Part shown: one piece after another, positions 16,759-25,775 of the stretch
Layout: each line of letters begins with the position of its first letter
Position numbering within the stretch: the first letter of the stretch is position 1
NCBI GenBank assembly: GCA_007126575.1
Contig: SLBA01000010.1
Location: 1 to 52,649 of the forward strand
Direction: 5' to 3'
Length of the DNA: 52,649 nt
Origin: Gemmatimonadota bacterium
Lineage (GTDB): Bacteria; Gemmatimonadota; Gemmatimonadetes; Longimicrobiales; Gaopeijiaceae
Made by a program: the position numbers and the translations under genes
The notes under the pieces: model-generated
The model's input: only the letters and a program-made list of their open reading frames with translations
Database searches by the model: none
What the model was told of the DNA's origin: nothing

Positions 16759-17913
16759 TCAGCCGTTCAGGCGGTCGAGGATCTGGGAGTCGGAGCTCCC
16801 GGGGGCCTCGTGCAGGAGGGTCCGGGCGTGTCGCATCGCCCCGGGTCGATTCCAGAGCAGGAGCCCCATGAGCCTCCCCTCGACCCGGTAGATCCCCACG
16901 CCCGGGTCGTCGAGGGCCGACCCCAGGTGGAGGTCGGGCCCCTCTCCGTCGCACTCCGGGAGCCCGACCACCTCCCACGTCAGCCCGAAGAAGCCCGAGT
17001 GGAAATAGGGCATGGGGTCGTAGTCCTGCGGGGATCCGGCCGCCCCCATCCCCGCCAGCATCCCGCTTTCGTTCGCGTGGGACTCGTGCTCCAGCCGGCG
17101 GTGCCGGCCGCCCCGCAGCGACAGGGGGAAGGAGACGACGTCGCCGGCGGCGAAGATCCCGGGCGCGGAGGTGCGCAGGTGCGCGTCGACCCGGATCCCC
17201 CCATCGACCTCAAGCCCCGCATCCCGCGCCAGTTCGACGCGGGGCTCGACCCCGATCCCCGCCACCACGAGATCGGCGTCGGGCAGGGGCGTGCCGCCCG
17301 AGGCCTCGCGGTGCGGATGCAGCTCGATGCCCCGATCCGCGAAGGCGTCAGCGATCCGACGGGGCAGGGGAGCGGGCAGGATCCGCTCCAGGAGGGCGCC
17401 CTCGGGGTAGTGAAGCGACACCGAGGCTCCGGCCTCACGCAGAGACGCGCCCAGCTCGGTGCCGATGAAGCCGCCCCCGATGATCGCGATCCGGCTCCCC
17501 GCCTCGGCGGCCCGCCGGACCGTCCGGTAGGACTCCAGGCTCCGGAAGTAGACGACCCCATCGGGGTTTCCGGGAAGCCGGCGGGGCCGGCACCCCGTCG
17601 CCAGCACGAGGCCCTCGTAGCTCTGGCGCTCCCCCGAGGACAGCTCGATCTCGTGACCCTCGGGATCGATCGCGGCGACCCGGGAATCGACCCGGACGGT
17701 CACGGCCTCGTCGGCGGTGTCCCGCCAGATCCGCTCCTCGGAGGTACCGTGCCAGAGCCCCTTCGACAGGGGTGGGCGGTCGTAGGGGGCATGGGGCTCG
17801 TCGGAGAAGAGCAGGATCGGGCGCTCCGGTTCCACCGAGCGGATCCCGCGGGCGGCGGCGTCGGCCGCCATCCCGCCGCCCACGATGACGAAGGGTCGCA
17901 CGGGGTCGGCCAC
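16759..17913 (-). CDS. FAD-dependent pyridine nucleotide-disulfide oxidoreductase (AIF/ferredoxin reductase-like)
   Basis: This 384-aa two-dinucleotide-fold flavoprotein has an FAD-binding G-G-G-M-A-A motif near the N-terminus, then Y-D-R-P-P-L-S-K and V-L-A-T-G. The NAD(P)H-binding motif I-G-G-G-F-I-G-T-E lies around residue 145, and the second FAD motif I-F-A-A-G-D-V around residue 255. The C-terminal 100 residues resemble the reductase C domain of ferredoxin reductases and AIF-like proteins. No redox CxxC is present. Electron acceptor and role are unknown. It begins 3 bp after the CorC-like gene stop, so the two are likely co-transcribed. Confidence 0.87.
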   Translation of the reverse strand: MADPVRPFVIVGGGMAADAAARGIRSVEPERPILLFSDEPHAPYDRPPLSKGLWHGTSEERIWRDTADEAVTVRVDSRVAAIDPEGHEIELSSGERQSYEGLVLATGCRPRRLPGNPDGVVYFRSLESYRTVRRAAEAGSRIAIIGGGFIGTELGASLREAGASVSLHYPEGALLERILPAPLPRRIADAFADRGIELHPHREASGGTPLPDADLVVAGIGVEPRVELARDAGLEVDGGIRVDAHLRTSAPGIFAAGDVVSFPLSLRGGRHRRLEHESHANESGMLAGMGAAGSPQDYDPMPYFHSGFFGLTWEVVGLPECDGEGPDLHLGSALDDPGVGIYRVEGRLMGLLLWNRPGAMRHARTLLHEAPGSSDSQILDRLNG

Positions 17914-17916
17914 CGG

Positions 17917-19152
17917 CTAGTCCTCGGCCTCGGACTCGGGAAGGAATCGCACGAACTGGATGCGGCGCCCATCCATCTTGACGACGCGAAATCGTCCTCC
18001 CCGAACCGAGAGCTCGTCGCCGACCACCGGAACCCGGTTGAGCCCACCGAAGACGAAGCCACCCACGGTGTCGAAGTCCTCTTCCGGGAGATCGAGGCCC
18101 AGGCGCTCGTTGGCGTCCCGGAGGGTCACCCCGCCCCAGACGCGCGTCACCCCGCGGGCGAGGGGCTGGAAGAAGACGGGCTCGTCGAGTTCGTGCTCGT
18201 CCTGGATCTCGCCCACGATTTCCTCGATCAGGTCCTCGAGGGTGATCAGGCCGGCGATCCCCCCGAACTCGTCGACCACCATCGCCATCTTCACGCGGGC
18301 GCGGCGCATCTCGACGATCAGGTCTTCGACGGGCTTCGAGGCCGGCACGAACTTCGGGGGGCGGAGGATGCCCCGAATCTCCTCGAGCCCTTCGCGATCG
18401 GCCTGCCAGAGCTCACGGGCGACGAGGATCCCGACGATCCGGTCGAGGGACTCCTCGAAGACGGGAAGGCGGAGATGGCCCTCGTCGAGCATCATCGCCT
18501 TTGCCTCTTCGATGCCGGCATCGATCGAGATCGCGACCATGTCGGTGCGCGGCGTCATGACCTCGCCCACCGTGACCTCGCTCAGGTTCATGACGTTCGT
18601 CACGACCCGCCACTCGGCCTCGTCGAGGGTGCCCTCCCGCCGGCCGATCTCGGCCATGACCTCGAGTTCGGCCCGGCTCACGGTGGACTCCGCCTGCCGG
18701 CCTCTCGAGACCAGTCCGGAGAAAAGCGACAGGGGGATCAGCACCGGCTTCATGACCAGGATGAGGCCGCGGAGGAACCAGGCGGTGGGAGCGGCGAGCT
18801 CCTTCCAGAAGGTGGCTCCCAGCGTCTTGGGAACGATCTCGGAAAGCAGGAGGATCGCCAGGGTGAGCCCGGCCGAGAAGAGCGCGATCCACTCCTCGCC
18901 GAAGACCTGCAGGGCCAGCCCGCCCCCGATGGCCGCCCCCATCGTATGGGCGATCGTATTGAGGGTGAGGATCGCCGAGATCGGCTCGTCGATCTTCTGC
19001 TGCATGTCGTGCAGGAACTGCCCGGCACGCTTCCCCTCGTCCTTCATCACGCCCACGAAGGCGTGATTGGCCGAAAGGAGGACCGCCTCCAGGATCGAAC
19101 AGATGAAGGAGACGCCGATCGAGATGACGAGGACCCATATGAGTGTGACCAT
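17917..19152 (-). CDS. CorC/HlyC-family membrane protein (CNNM + CBS pair + transporter-associated domain)
   Basis: This 411-aa protein has an N-terminal DUF21/CNNM domain with about four hydrophobic helices (residues 1-160), including L-L-S-E-I-V-P-K-T-L-G. Two CBS domains follow (around V-G-E-V-M-T-P-R-T-D-M and F-V-P-A-S-K-P-V), then V-V-D-E-F-G-G-I-A-G-L-I-T-L-E-D-L-I-E-E-I-V-G and the C-terminal CorC_HlyC domain. Members are linked to Mg2+/Co2+ efflux and, as PaeA, to cation or polyamine export; 'hemolysin' is a historical name. The operon with an FAD reductase and possibly osmC (97 bp upstream, same strand) hints at an envelope or oxidative stress context. Confidence 0.92.
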   Translation of the reverse strand: MVTLIWVLVISIGVSFICSILEAVLLSANHAFVGVMKDEGKRAGQFLHDMQQKIDEPISAILTLNTIAHTMGAAIGGGLALQVFGEEWIALFSAGLTLAILLLSEIVPKTLGATFWKELAAPTAWFLRGLILVMKPVLIPLSLFSGLVSRGRQAESTVSRAELEVMAEIGRREGTLDEAEWRVVTNVMNLSEVTVGEVMTPRTDMVAISIDAGIEEAKAMMLDEGHLRLPVFEESLDRIVGILVARELWQADREGLEEIRGILRPPKFVPASKPVEDLIVEMRRARVKMAMVVDEFGGIAGLITLEDLIEEIVGEIQDEHELDEPVFFQPLARGVTRVWGGVTLRDANERLGLDLPEEDFDTVGGFVFGGLNRVPVVGDELSVRGGRFRVVKMDGRRIQFVRFLPESEAED

Positions 19153-19249
19153 CAGGGCACAGTATCACCCTTCGTGCACCGCCTCACAACCCGTCGGGGT
19201 GGGGGGCGGACATGCCGAAGTGGATCGGACTTCCCCTGGTCCGGAGTGC

Positions 19250-19681
19250 TCAGCTGACCAGCTCGGCGTCGAGGGTGATCTTGACCGCGGAGAGGGCTCG
19301 CGAGATCGGGCATCCGGTCTTTGCACCCTCAGCGATCGACTGGAAGGTGTCGTTGTCGATCCCGGGCACATCGGCCTTGCAGCTGAGTTCGATGTGCGTG
19401 ATTCCGGGGCCATCGTCGGTCTCGCCCAGGTGCACGTGGGCCTCGGCGGCGACGCTGTTGGGGGTGTGCCCCGCCTGGTCGAGCTCGTGGGAGAGGGCCA
19501 TGGCGTAGCAGCTGGCGTGGGCGGCGGCCATGAGCTCGTCGGGGTTGCTCCCCACACCCGACTCGAACCGCGAGGCGAAGGTGTACCCCGCCTGGTTCAC
19601 GACCCCGCTCTCGGTCGACACCGACCCGGTTCCCTTGGCCAGATTTCCCTTCCACTCGGCACTCGCGCTGCGAACTGGCAT
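19250..19681 (-). CDS. osmC: OsmC-family peroxiredoxin
   Basis: This 143-aa protein is the exact length of E. coli OsmC. It starts at ATG with AAGGAG 9 nt upstream. The two reactive cysteines are in H-A-S-C-Y-A-M-A-L and T-G-C-P-I-S-R-A-L, and the helix [10 protein letters not shown] carries the usual acidic residue. OsmC-type enzymes reduce organic hydroperoxides using a dihydrolipoyl-type donor in the cytoplasm. I cannot separate OsmC from the closely related YhfA or Ohr groups with certainty, but the N-terminal [12 protein letters not shown] favours OsmC. Confidence 0.92.
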   Translation of the reverse strand: MPVRSASAEWKGNLAKGTGSVSTESGVVNQAGYTFASRFESGVGSNPDELMAAAHASCYAMALSHELDQAGHTPNSVAAEAHVHLGETDDGPGITHIELSCKADVPGIDNDTFQSIAEGAKTGCPISRALSAVKITLDAELVS

Positions 19682-19834
19682 CGGATGCTTCTCCTTGTCT
19701 TGAGCTGAACTCGATCCGGCCCTTCCGGGCATTCCGGTGGCCGGCGGGGTGACGAGTACCCGGCCCCGGGGGCTACGGTCCCCCCTCGGGGCCTTCGGGA
19801 GGGGAGAAGGCTGGCCTCCGGGGGCCGGGCCGGC

Positions 19835-19840
19835 TAGAAT
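19835..19840 (+). promoter_or_regulatory. Candidate -10 element (TAGAAT) for the propeller lipoprotein gene
   Basis: TAGAAT lies about 50 bp upstream of the ATG at 19891, in the 209-bp divergent gap with osmC. A weak TGGCCT hexamer stands 17 bp further upstream. The same -10 hexamer occurs in the strong rRNA promoter of this window. Otherwise the gap contains only GC-rich inverted repeats. Confidence 0.35.
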
Positions 19841-19890
19841 TTCGGGAGGAGGTCGGGAAATCACGTGCGTTCCGGAACGAGGGTCAGACC

Positions 19891-21111
19891 ATGATGGGGA
19901 AGGGCACCGGGGTTCGTATCCTGCTAGGTGGGCTCGTGACGGTGGCCGTGCTCGCTCTCTCCTCGTGCGGAGGGGCGGCCGGCGCTTCGGGGGCCGGAGC
20001 CGGAAGCGGTTCGTCCGAGGCCCCGCAGGCCGACTACTGGATCTACGTGGGGGCCGAATCGGCGGACCAGATTCACCGTCTCCGCTTCGGGCCGGAGGGC
20101 ATCGAGGTCGAGCAGACGCGCCACATCGGTCGGCTTCCGACCGAGGTCGAAGGGCCGCACGGCCTGGCCGTCTCGCCCGACGAGCGGTTCCTCTACATGA
20201 GCACGGGCCATGGCGCCCCCGACGGGCACTTCTGGAAGTTCGCCGTCGGACCCGACACCCTCGTGGCCGATCCGATCCCGCTGGGGGACTTTCCCGCGAC
20301 GATCGACCTGACCCCCGACGGGCTCTACGCTATGGTCGTCAACTTCAATCTCTACGGCTCGATGGTCCCGTCGACCATGTCGGTCGTCTACACCCCCGAT
20401 GTCGTCGAGGTCGACCGGATTGAACTGTGCACGATGCCCCATGGGGTGCGTACCCACCCGACGGGCAACTGGGTGTACACGACGTGCATGATGGACGACC
20501 AGCTCGTGGAGGTCGATACGCGCAGCTTCCGGGTATCGCGGCGATTCTCCGTCGAGGCGGGTGAGGAGGGTCCGATCGAGACGGCAGCGGTGGCCGGGCA
20601 TGACCACGCGATGATGGACCATGCGGATCATGCGGGCATGGACCACATCGGGCACGCAGAGCAGACCTGCTCTCCGACCTGGGCCCTTCCGTCGGCGGAC
20701 GGGACCCACCTGTACGTGGCCTGCAACCGGACCGACGAGATCCTCGAGGTCAGTCACGAGAGTTGGGAGCTGACGCGGCGGTTCGCGAGTGGGCGGGGAC
20801 CCTACAACCTCGCCACCACCACCGACGGTCGACTCCTGGTCGCCACCCTCAAGCAGGGGCATGCCGTGGAGTTCTTCGATCTCGAGACGGGCACCTCGCT
20901 CGCGACGACCCCGACCTCGACGAATGTCGTCCACGGGGTCGTTCTCTCCCCCGATGATCGGTATGCCTTCGTGAGCGTGGAAGGCATCGGGGCCGAGCCC
21001 GGAAAGGTCGACGTCTACGACCTGGCCACCTTCGAGCGGGTCGCATCCGCCGAGGTCGGGCAGCAGGCGTCGGGGATCGATTTCCTGAGGATGGCACCTC
21101 GGGCTCCTTGA
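19891..21111 (+). CDS. Beta-propeller (YVTN/YncE-like) lipoprotein with His/Met-rich loop
   Basis: This 406-aa lipoprotein has a signal peptide with lipobox A-L-S-S-C, then a Gly/Ala/Ser linker. Repeated blade-like motifs (L-A-V-S-P-D-E-R-F-L-Y, L-T-P-D-G-L-Y-A-M-V-V, T-H-P-T-G-N-W-V-Y, V-L-S-P-D-D-R-Y-A-F-V) mark a seven-bladed YVTN-type propeller. Around residues 236-262 a loop contains H-D-H, M-M-D-H-A-D-H and G-M-D-H, then C-S-P; such His/Met-Asp-His clusters are typical of copper or zinc binding segments. Several other cysteines lie near blades (L-C-T-M-P-H, V-A-C-N). The protein is probably periplasmic and membrane-anchored. Function is unknown; metal binding is inference. A histidine kinase gene follows after 23 bp. 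Confidence 0.83.
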   Translation: MMGKGTGVRILLGGLVTVAVLALSSCGGAAGASGAGAGSGSSEAPQADYWIYVGAESADQIHRLRFGPEGIEVEQTRHIGRLPTEVEGPHGLAVSPDERFLYMSTGHGAPDGHFWKFAVGPDTLVADPIPLGDFPATIDLTPDGLYAMVVNFNLYGSMVPSTMSVVYTPDVVEVDRIELCTMPHGVRTHPTGNWVYTTCMMDDQLVEVDTRSFRVSRRFSVEAGEEGPIETAAVAGHDHAMMDHADHAGMDHIGHAEQTCSPTWALPSADGTHLYVACNRTDEILEVSHESWELTRRFASGRGPYNLATTTDGRLLVATLKQGHAVEFFDLETGTSLATTPTSTNVVHGVVLSPDDRYAFVSVEGIGAEPGKVDVYDLATFERVASAEVGQQASGIDFLRMAPRAP

Positions 21112-21134
21112 CCATCGACCGGGGGGCCGACTGA

Positions 21135-23021
21135 ATGGCAGCGTCTGCAGAGCGTCCGGAGCCGCGTCCCGGGTACGGGGCGGGAGAGGTGAGCGTATCG
21201 CTCGACCGCAACGTGGCCGAGGCGCTCCCCCCCGTTCTTGCCGCCCTGACGCTGGTCTACGCCACGCTCGTTCCCGCGCACCTGTTCGTGCTGGAGTATG
21301 CCGCCGCTTCCCAGCTCGCCCTGGGCTGCGCCATCGGTGCGGGGCTGATGGGCGCGGGGCTGGTCGCGCTTCGGGTCGCCCCGATTCCCGCGGGGCGTGG
21401 GCATCCGGCGGCCACGGCGCTGGCCCTCCTGGTCCTGGCGCTCTCGGTACTCCATCTCTACCTGGGAGGGGTTCCGAGGGAGACGACCACCATCGTCCTT
21501 CTCGTTCTGGGAGTCGGCCTCTTCTTCCTCGACTGGGGGTGGTTCTCGATCGTGGTCGGGGCCTCGCTGGCGTCCTGGCTGGCGGTCGCCGCTCCGAATC
21601 TTCCCGATCCGGACTGGCTTCACTTCGGGATCACGCTGGCGATCGCGACCGTACTGTCGGGAACCGTTCTGAAGGTCCGCCGCGCCAACCTCACCCGAAT
21701 GGAGCAGCTGCGCACGCAGCATCGGGTGCGGCAGATCGAGCTCGAGAGTGCGCTCGATCAGACGGAGCGGGCCCGCAGCGAGGGCGAGGACGCCCGAAAG
21801 GCGATGGAGACCGCCATCGTGCAGGTCAAGGAGAGCGAAGAACGATTCCGCCGGCTCGCCGAGGCCACCTTCGAGGGCGTGCTCTTCTACCGGCGCGGAC
21901 TGATCCTCGACGCGAACCCCCGAGCCGCACAGCTGCTTCGGGTGAGTGTCTCGCAAATGGTCGGGGATCCGGTCCTGAACCTGGTGGCCCCCGAACACCG
22001 AAACCGCGCCGAGGGCTTTCTGCTCGGCTCGGGCCGGGGGCGGGATCCCTCGGGCCCGGACACCCTCGAGGTCGAGGGGCGGCGCTACGACGGCACGTTC
22101 TTGCCTGCGGAGCTCTCGGTGGTCGATTCGCTCTACCAGGGCGACCCGGCACGGGTTCTGGTGATCCGCGACGTGACGAACCAGAAGCGGGCGGAGCGGA
22201 TGCTGCGCCGAGCGCTCGAGGAGGCCGAGGCCAACTCTCGGGCCAAGAGTTCCTTTCTGGCGAACATGAGCCATGAGCTGCGAACTCCGCTCAACTCCGT
22301 GATCGGCTTCGCCAACATCCTGTTGAAGCGACAGTCCGAGAGCCTCCCGGCGCGGGAGCTCGACTACCTGCGTCGCATCCAGACGAACGGAGAGCACCTG
22401 CTCGCCCTGATCGAGGACATTCTCGACCTCTCGAAGATCGATGCGCAGCGCATGGAGGTCGTCCGGGAACCGGTCCCCCTCGACGAACTCACCGAGGAAG
22501 TCGTCCGCATGCTGGATCTGCAGGCCAGACGCCGGTCGCTCGAACTCGCGACCGAGGTGCCGGCGAACCTGCGCCCGGCGATCGCGGACCACCGTCGGCT
22601 GCGGCAGGTCCTCCTGAACCTGGTGGGAAACGCCCTCAAGTTTACCCAGGAGGGCGGGGTGACGATTCGGGTGGTGAGCGACGGAGACGCCGGCCGCCCC
22701 CTCCGGATCGAGGTCGAAGACACCGGAATCGGAATCCCGGAGGCGGAGCTCGAAGAGGTCTTCTCGCCCTTTCATCAGATCGACGGCTCCCAGGCCCGCA
22801 GCTTCGGGGGTACCGGTCTCGGCCTCGCGATCTCGCGATCCCTCTGCGAACTGATGGGCTTCGAGCTGGGGGCCCGAAGCCGGGTCGGACAGGGCTCGAC
22901 CTTCTTCGTGGACCTCGATCCCACCGGATCCCCGGGATCGGACGGACGGGGTGGGCAGTCGGACCGACGCCCTCGACCCGAGTCCGGCAATGGAGCCATC
23001 GACGCGGTGCTTCCCGGCTGA
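21135..23021 (+). CDS. Membrane-bound PAS sensor histidine kinase
   Basis: This 628-aa protein has about six hydrophobic segments (residues 30-180), a coiled coil (about 190-235), one PAS domain (about 235-350), a DHp domain with S-H-E-L-R-T-P-L-N-S (His380) and a HATPase domain. The latter shows the N-box N-L-V-G-N-A-L-K-F, G1 D-T-G-I-G-I-P, the F-box F-H-Q-I-D and G2 G-G-T-G-L-G-L-A. It should autophosphorylate on His380. No receiver domain is fused and no response regulator gene is adjacent, so the partner is encoded elsewhere. The start lies 23 bp after the propeller lipoprotein stop, suggesting co-transcription and perhaps a shared signal; that link is inference. Confidence 0.92.
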   Translation: MAASAERPEPRPGYGAGEVSVSLDRNVAEALPPVLAALTLVYATLVPAHLFVLEYAAASQLALGCAIGAGLMGAGLVALRVAPIPAGRGHPAATALALLVLALSVLHLYLGGVPRETTTIVLLVLGVGLFFLDWGWFSIVVGASLASWLAVAAPNLPDPDWLHFGITLAIATVLSGTVLKVRRANLTRMEQLRTQHRVRQIELESALDQTERARSEGEDARKAMETAIVQVKESEERFRRLAEATFEGVLFYRRGLILDANPRAAQLLRVSVSQMVGDPVLNLVAPEHRNRAEGFLLGSGRGRDPSGPDTLEVEGRRYDGTFLPAELSVVDSLYQGDPARVLVIRDVTNQKRAERMLRRALEEAEANSRAKSSFLANMSHELRTPLNSVIGFANILLKRQSESLPARELDYLRRIQTNGEHLLALIEDILDLSKIDAQRMEVVREPVPLDELTEEVVRMLDLQARRRSLELATEVPANLRPAIADHRRLRQVLLNLVGNALKFTQEGGVTIRVVSDGDAGRPLRIEVEDTGIGIPEAELEEVFSPFHQIDGSQARSFGGTGLGLAISRSLCELMGFELGARSRVGQGSTFFVDLDPTGSPGSDGRGGQSDRRPRPESGNGAIDAVLPG

Positions 23022-23056
23022 ATCCGGGGTGCCGGCGCTTGCGTGCGCACCCCTGA

Positions 23057-23962
23057 TTGGTGAGACTTGGCAGGTTCCGTAGCCCGCCTGTCGCCCGGTC
23101 CGGTGATGGCGGGATCACACACGATTCCCCCGAGGCCTCCACTCCGTTGTCCGCCACGTCCACCCCCTCGCACGCCAGACTTCCCCTGATCGGCCGACCG
23201 CTCGCCGCGATCGGCCGCACGAGTGCGCTCGTGGCCGAGCACGCGGGGCAGCTGGGGCTTCTCCTGGCCCGGTCGGTGCGTGCGCTGGTGGGCCTCCAGG
23301 TCTCGTTCCGCTCGATCCTGAACCAGATCTACATCATGGGAGCGCAGAGCGTCCCGATCGTCCTGGTGACCGCGGTTCTGGCCGGGATCGTGACCAGCCA
23401 GCAGGGGGGCTACCAGTTTCAGGGGTCGGTCCCCCTCTACATTCTGGGCTCCGTCGTGACGTCGTCGGTGGTGCTGGAGCTGGGGCCCGTGCTGACCGCG
23501 ATCGTCCTGGTGGGACGGGTGGGAGCGCGCATCACCGCAGAGCTCGGCACGATGAAGGTCTCGGAGCAGATCGACGCCTTCGAGGCGCTCGGGCGGGATC
23601 CGGTCGCGATCCTCGCGGCCCCCCGGATCCTGGCGGGGATCATCGTGCTCCCGGTGCTGGTCGCCCTTGCCAACCTGGTCGGCGTGACGTCCGGCATGGT
23701 CGCGGCGCGCCTCACCCTGGGACTGGGGTACGAGTCCTTCCTCTACGGGGCTCGGCTCTTCTGGCACAACTGGGACATGTTCTACTCTATGACCAAGGCG
23801 GTGACCTTCGGGCTCGCGATTCCCCTGATCTCGATCCACATGGGGCTGCGCACCAGCGGGGGCGCCTCGGGGGTCGGGCGCACGACGACGGCCTCGGTGA
23901 TGTTCATGACGCTGACGATCCTGATCCTCGACGCCTTCTTCCCCCCGCTCCTCCTCCAATGA
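23057..23962 (+). CDS. mlaE: MlaE-family ABC transporter permease
   Basis: This membrane protein of about 270-300 aa belongs to the MlaE/YrbE permease family of MCE lipid transporters. Its conserved core includes the Q-S-V-P-I-V-L-V-T-A segment, V-L-E-L-G-P-V-L-T-A-I-V-L-V-G-R-V-G, A-E-L-G-T-M-K-V-S-E-Q-I-D-A and about five helices. The start is uncertain: there is no ATG before the core, and TTG 23057, GTG 23060 or TTG 23147 could serve; the last gives the usual family length. It is followed by an ATPase and an MCE protein, forming an inner-membrane complex moving phospholipids or other lipids between membranes. Confidence 0.93.
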   Translation: MVRLGRFRSPPVARSGDGGITHDSPEASTPLSATSTPSHARLPLIGRPLAAIGRTSALVAEHAGQLGLLLARSVRALVGLQVSFRSILNQIYIMGAQSVPIVLVTAVLAGIVTSQQGGYQFQGSVPLYILGSVVTSSVVLELGPVLTAIVLVGRVGARITAELGTMKVSEQIDAFEALGRDPVAILAAPRILAGIIVLPVLVALANLVGVTSGMVAARLTLGLGYESFLYGARLFWHNWDMFYSMTKAVTFGLAIPLISIHMGLRTSGGASGVGRTTTASVMFMTLTILILDAFFPPLLLQ

Positions 23963-23996
23963 GCGTCCGCTCCCGGTGCGGCGAAGGGCGGCGAGC

Positions 23997-24764
23997 ATGA
24001 TCCGCTTTCGTTCGGTCTACAAGGCCTTCGACGCCCCCGTGCTGCAGGGTGTCTCCTTCGAGGTCGAAGAGGGCGAAATGTTCGCGGTATTCGGGCCCTC
24101 GGGTACCGGAAAGAGCGTCCTTCTGAAGACGACGATCGGGCTGATCGCGCTGGACCACGGGAATGTGGCGGTCGAGGGGGACTGGGTGTACGGCTCCGGC
24201 AAGCAGACTCTCGCGAGGGTGCGCCGGAAGGTGGGGTACGTCTTTCAGAACTCGGCGCTCTTCGACTCTCTGAACGTGTGGGAGAACGTCGAGATGGGGA
24301 TCGCGGAAGCGGAGCTGGCGACCCTGGCGGGGCGGGAACGGACGCGCAAGATATGGGATGCGCTGGAGCTCGTGAACCTCGAGCCGCGCGATATCCTGAA
24401 GAAGATCCCGTCCGAACTCTCGGGAGGGATGCGCAAGCGGGTGGGGATCGCCCGGGCAATCGTGGGGCGTCCCCGGATCCTGCTCTGGGACGAACCGACG
24501 ACCGGGCTCGATCCGGTCAACACGGCCGCGGTCGAGCGCCTGATCGCCCGACTGTCGGCCGAGCTCAACGTGACCTCGATCGTTGTCACCCACGACATCG
24601 AGGGGGGCCTCCTGATGTGTGATCGGGTGGCCATGCTGGAGGGAGGCCGTCTGCGGTTCATCGGAGCCCCCGACGCCTTCCGATCATCGGAGGATCCCGT
24701 AGTGCGAGCATTCGCAGACCGAGCGGCGGCCGAGGCCGCCCTGGACCAGATGGAGATCACATGA
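23997..24764 (+). CDS. mlaF: MlaF-family ABC transporter ATP-binding protein
   Basis: This cytoplasmic ATPase of about 255 aa has Walker A G-P-S-G-T-G-K-S, Q-loop F-Q-N-S-A-L-F-D, signature L-S-G-G-M-R-K-R-V-G, Walker B I-L-L-W-D-E-P-T-T-G-L-D and the switch His in V-V-T-H-D. The S-G-G-M-R-K-R signature is typical of MCE-linked ATPases. It powers the MlaE-type permease just upstream (34-bp gap). The start is taken as ATG 23997 (M-I-R-F-R); a GTG at 23976 would add seven residues. The stop overlaps the MCE gene start by 4 bp. Confidence 0.95.
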   Translation: MIRFRSVYKAFDAPVLQGVSFEVEEGEMFAVFGPSGTGKSVLLKTTIGLIALDHGNVAVEGDWVYGSGKQTLARVRRKVGYVFQNSALFDSLNVWENVEMGIAEAELATLAGRERTRKIWDALELVNLEPRDILKKIPSELSGGMRKRVGIARAIVGRPRILLWDEPTTGLDPVNTAAVERLIARLSAELNVTSIVVTHDIEGGLLMCDRVAMLEGGRLRFIGAPDAFRSSEDPVVRAFADRAAAEAALDQMEIT

Positions 24765-25723
24765 CGGACCGAGAGGCAAGCGCAGACCGGAAGGGCAGGA
24801 GCCCCGGAGAAGACGAGCTCGAACGGGCCACACCCGCCTCCACGGGAGGTAGGGAGGCCCGAATCGGGATGTTCGTCATCCTGGGCTTCTTCGCCACCAT
24901 CGTCCTCCTCTTCCTCCTGACGGATCCGGCCACCTTCCGCGGGCGATACATGGTCACGACGCAGGTCGAGGACGCGGGAGGGGTGCGACGCGGAGACCCC
25001 GTGCAGATGAGGGGAGTGAACATCGGGCGGGTCCACCGCTTCGATCTCGACACCGAGGGGAACCGGGTCGACATGACGCTCGAGATCAACGGGGAGTGGG
25101 AGATCCCCCAGGACTCCTACGCGCAGATCACCGGAATGGGCCTGCTCGGGGGCCGGACCGTCGAGATCGTGCCGGGAACCTCGGGGGTCGCGGTGGCACG
25201 CAACGGCTTCATCGAGGGCCGACCGGCGACCGGCGGTCTCGAGGACCTGGCGGACATGATGGGTGCGGATGTCACCGAGATCATGGACCGGCTGCAGCGG
25301 CTCACCTCGGACACGACGGTCGATGCGGTGCAGGGCACCGCGCTCGATGCGAGGCGCCTGGTCTCGGACCTGAACGCGATGCTCGACACGCAGCGTGCCG
25401 AGATCGAGGGGCTGACGGCGAGCCTGAGGAGCTCCGCAGAGGCGATCGAGGGTTCGGTCTCGGGCCCCGAGCTCGAACGCACCCTGGCACGCGCGGATTC
25501 GACGATGGCTCGGCTCCAGGAAACCGGCGAGACGCTCGGACAGGCGTCGAACTCGCTCGAGGCGATCCTGGCCCGGATCGAATCCGGCGAGGGGACCCTG
25601 GGCCGACTCTCGAACGACGATCAGCTCTACGAGAACTGGAACCGTGCGGCGACGGCGTTCCTCGAGCTCGCCGAGGACATTCGGGAAAACCCCGGCCGGT
25701 ACGTGCGACTCCGCATCTTCTGA
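24761..25723 (+). CDS. mlaD: MCE-domain protein (MlaD-like), membrane-anchored
   Basis: This 320-aa protein has a polar cytoplasmic N-terminus (about 35 residues), one membrane helix (I-G-M-F-V-I-L-G-F-F-A) and a periplasmic MCE domain (about residues 60-145; V-Q-M-R-G-V-N-I-G-R-V). A long helical, coiled-coil-prone tail ends Y-V-R-L-R-I-F. MCE proteins form hexameric rings that carry lipids across the periplasm. The tail is longer than in E. coli MlaD and resembles the helical tails of larger MCE proteins, so it may build a tube rather than need a soluble MlaC carrier. No mlaC or mlaB gene is seen nearby. Confidence 0.92.
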   Translation: MTDREASADRKGRSPGEDELERATPASTGGREARIGMFVILGFFATIVLLFLLTDPATFRGRYMVTTQVEDAGGVRRGDPVQMRGVNIGRVHRFDLDTEGNRVDMTLEINGEWEIPQDSYAQITGMGLLGGRTVEIVPGTSGVAVARNGFIEGRPATGGLEDLADMMGADVTEIMDRLQRLTSDTTVDAVQGTALDARRLVSDLNAMLDTQRAEIEGLTASLRSSAEAIEGSVSGPELERTLARADSTMARLQETGETLGQASNSLEAILARIESGEGTLGRLSNDDQLYENWNRAATAFLELAEDIRENPGRYVRLRIF

Positions 25724-25775
25724 GCCGGGGGGTTGCGGCCGGTCCCCTCCGGAACGTGACCGAACGGATCAAGAC

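Noticed and set aside
16810-19257. 815-codon plus-strand open frame opposite the FAD reductase and CorC genes
   Set aside because: It spans two well-supported minus-strand genes and their junction. The His/Gly/Asp-rich sequence has no recognisable domain.
21015-22775. 586-codon minus-strand open frame opposite the membrane histidine kinase
   Set aside because: It is an antisense artefact; the histidine kinase carries all H, N, G1 and G2 boxes.
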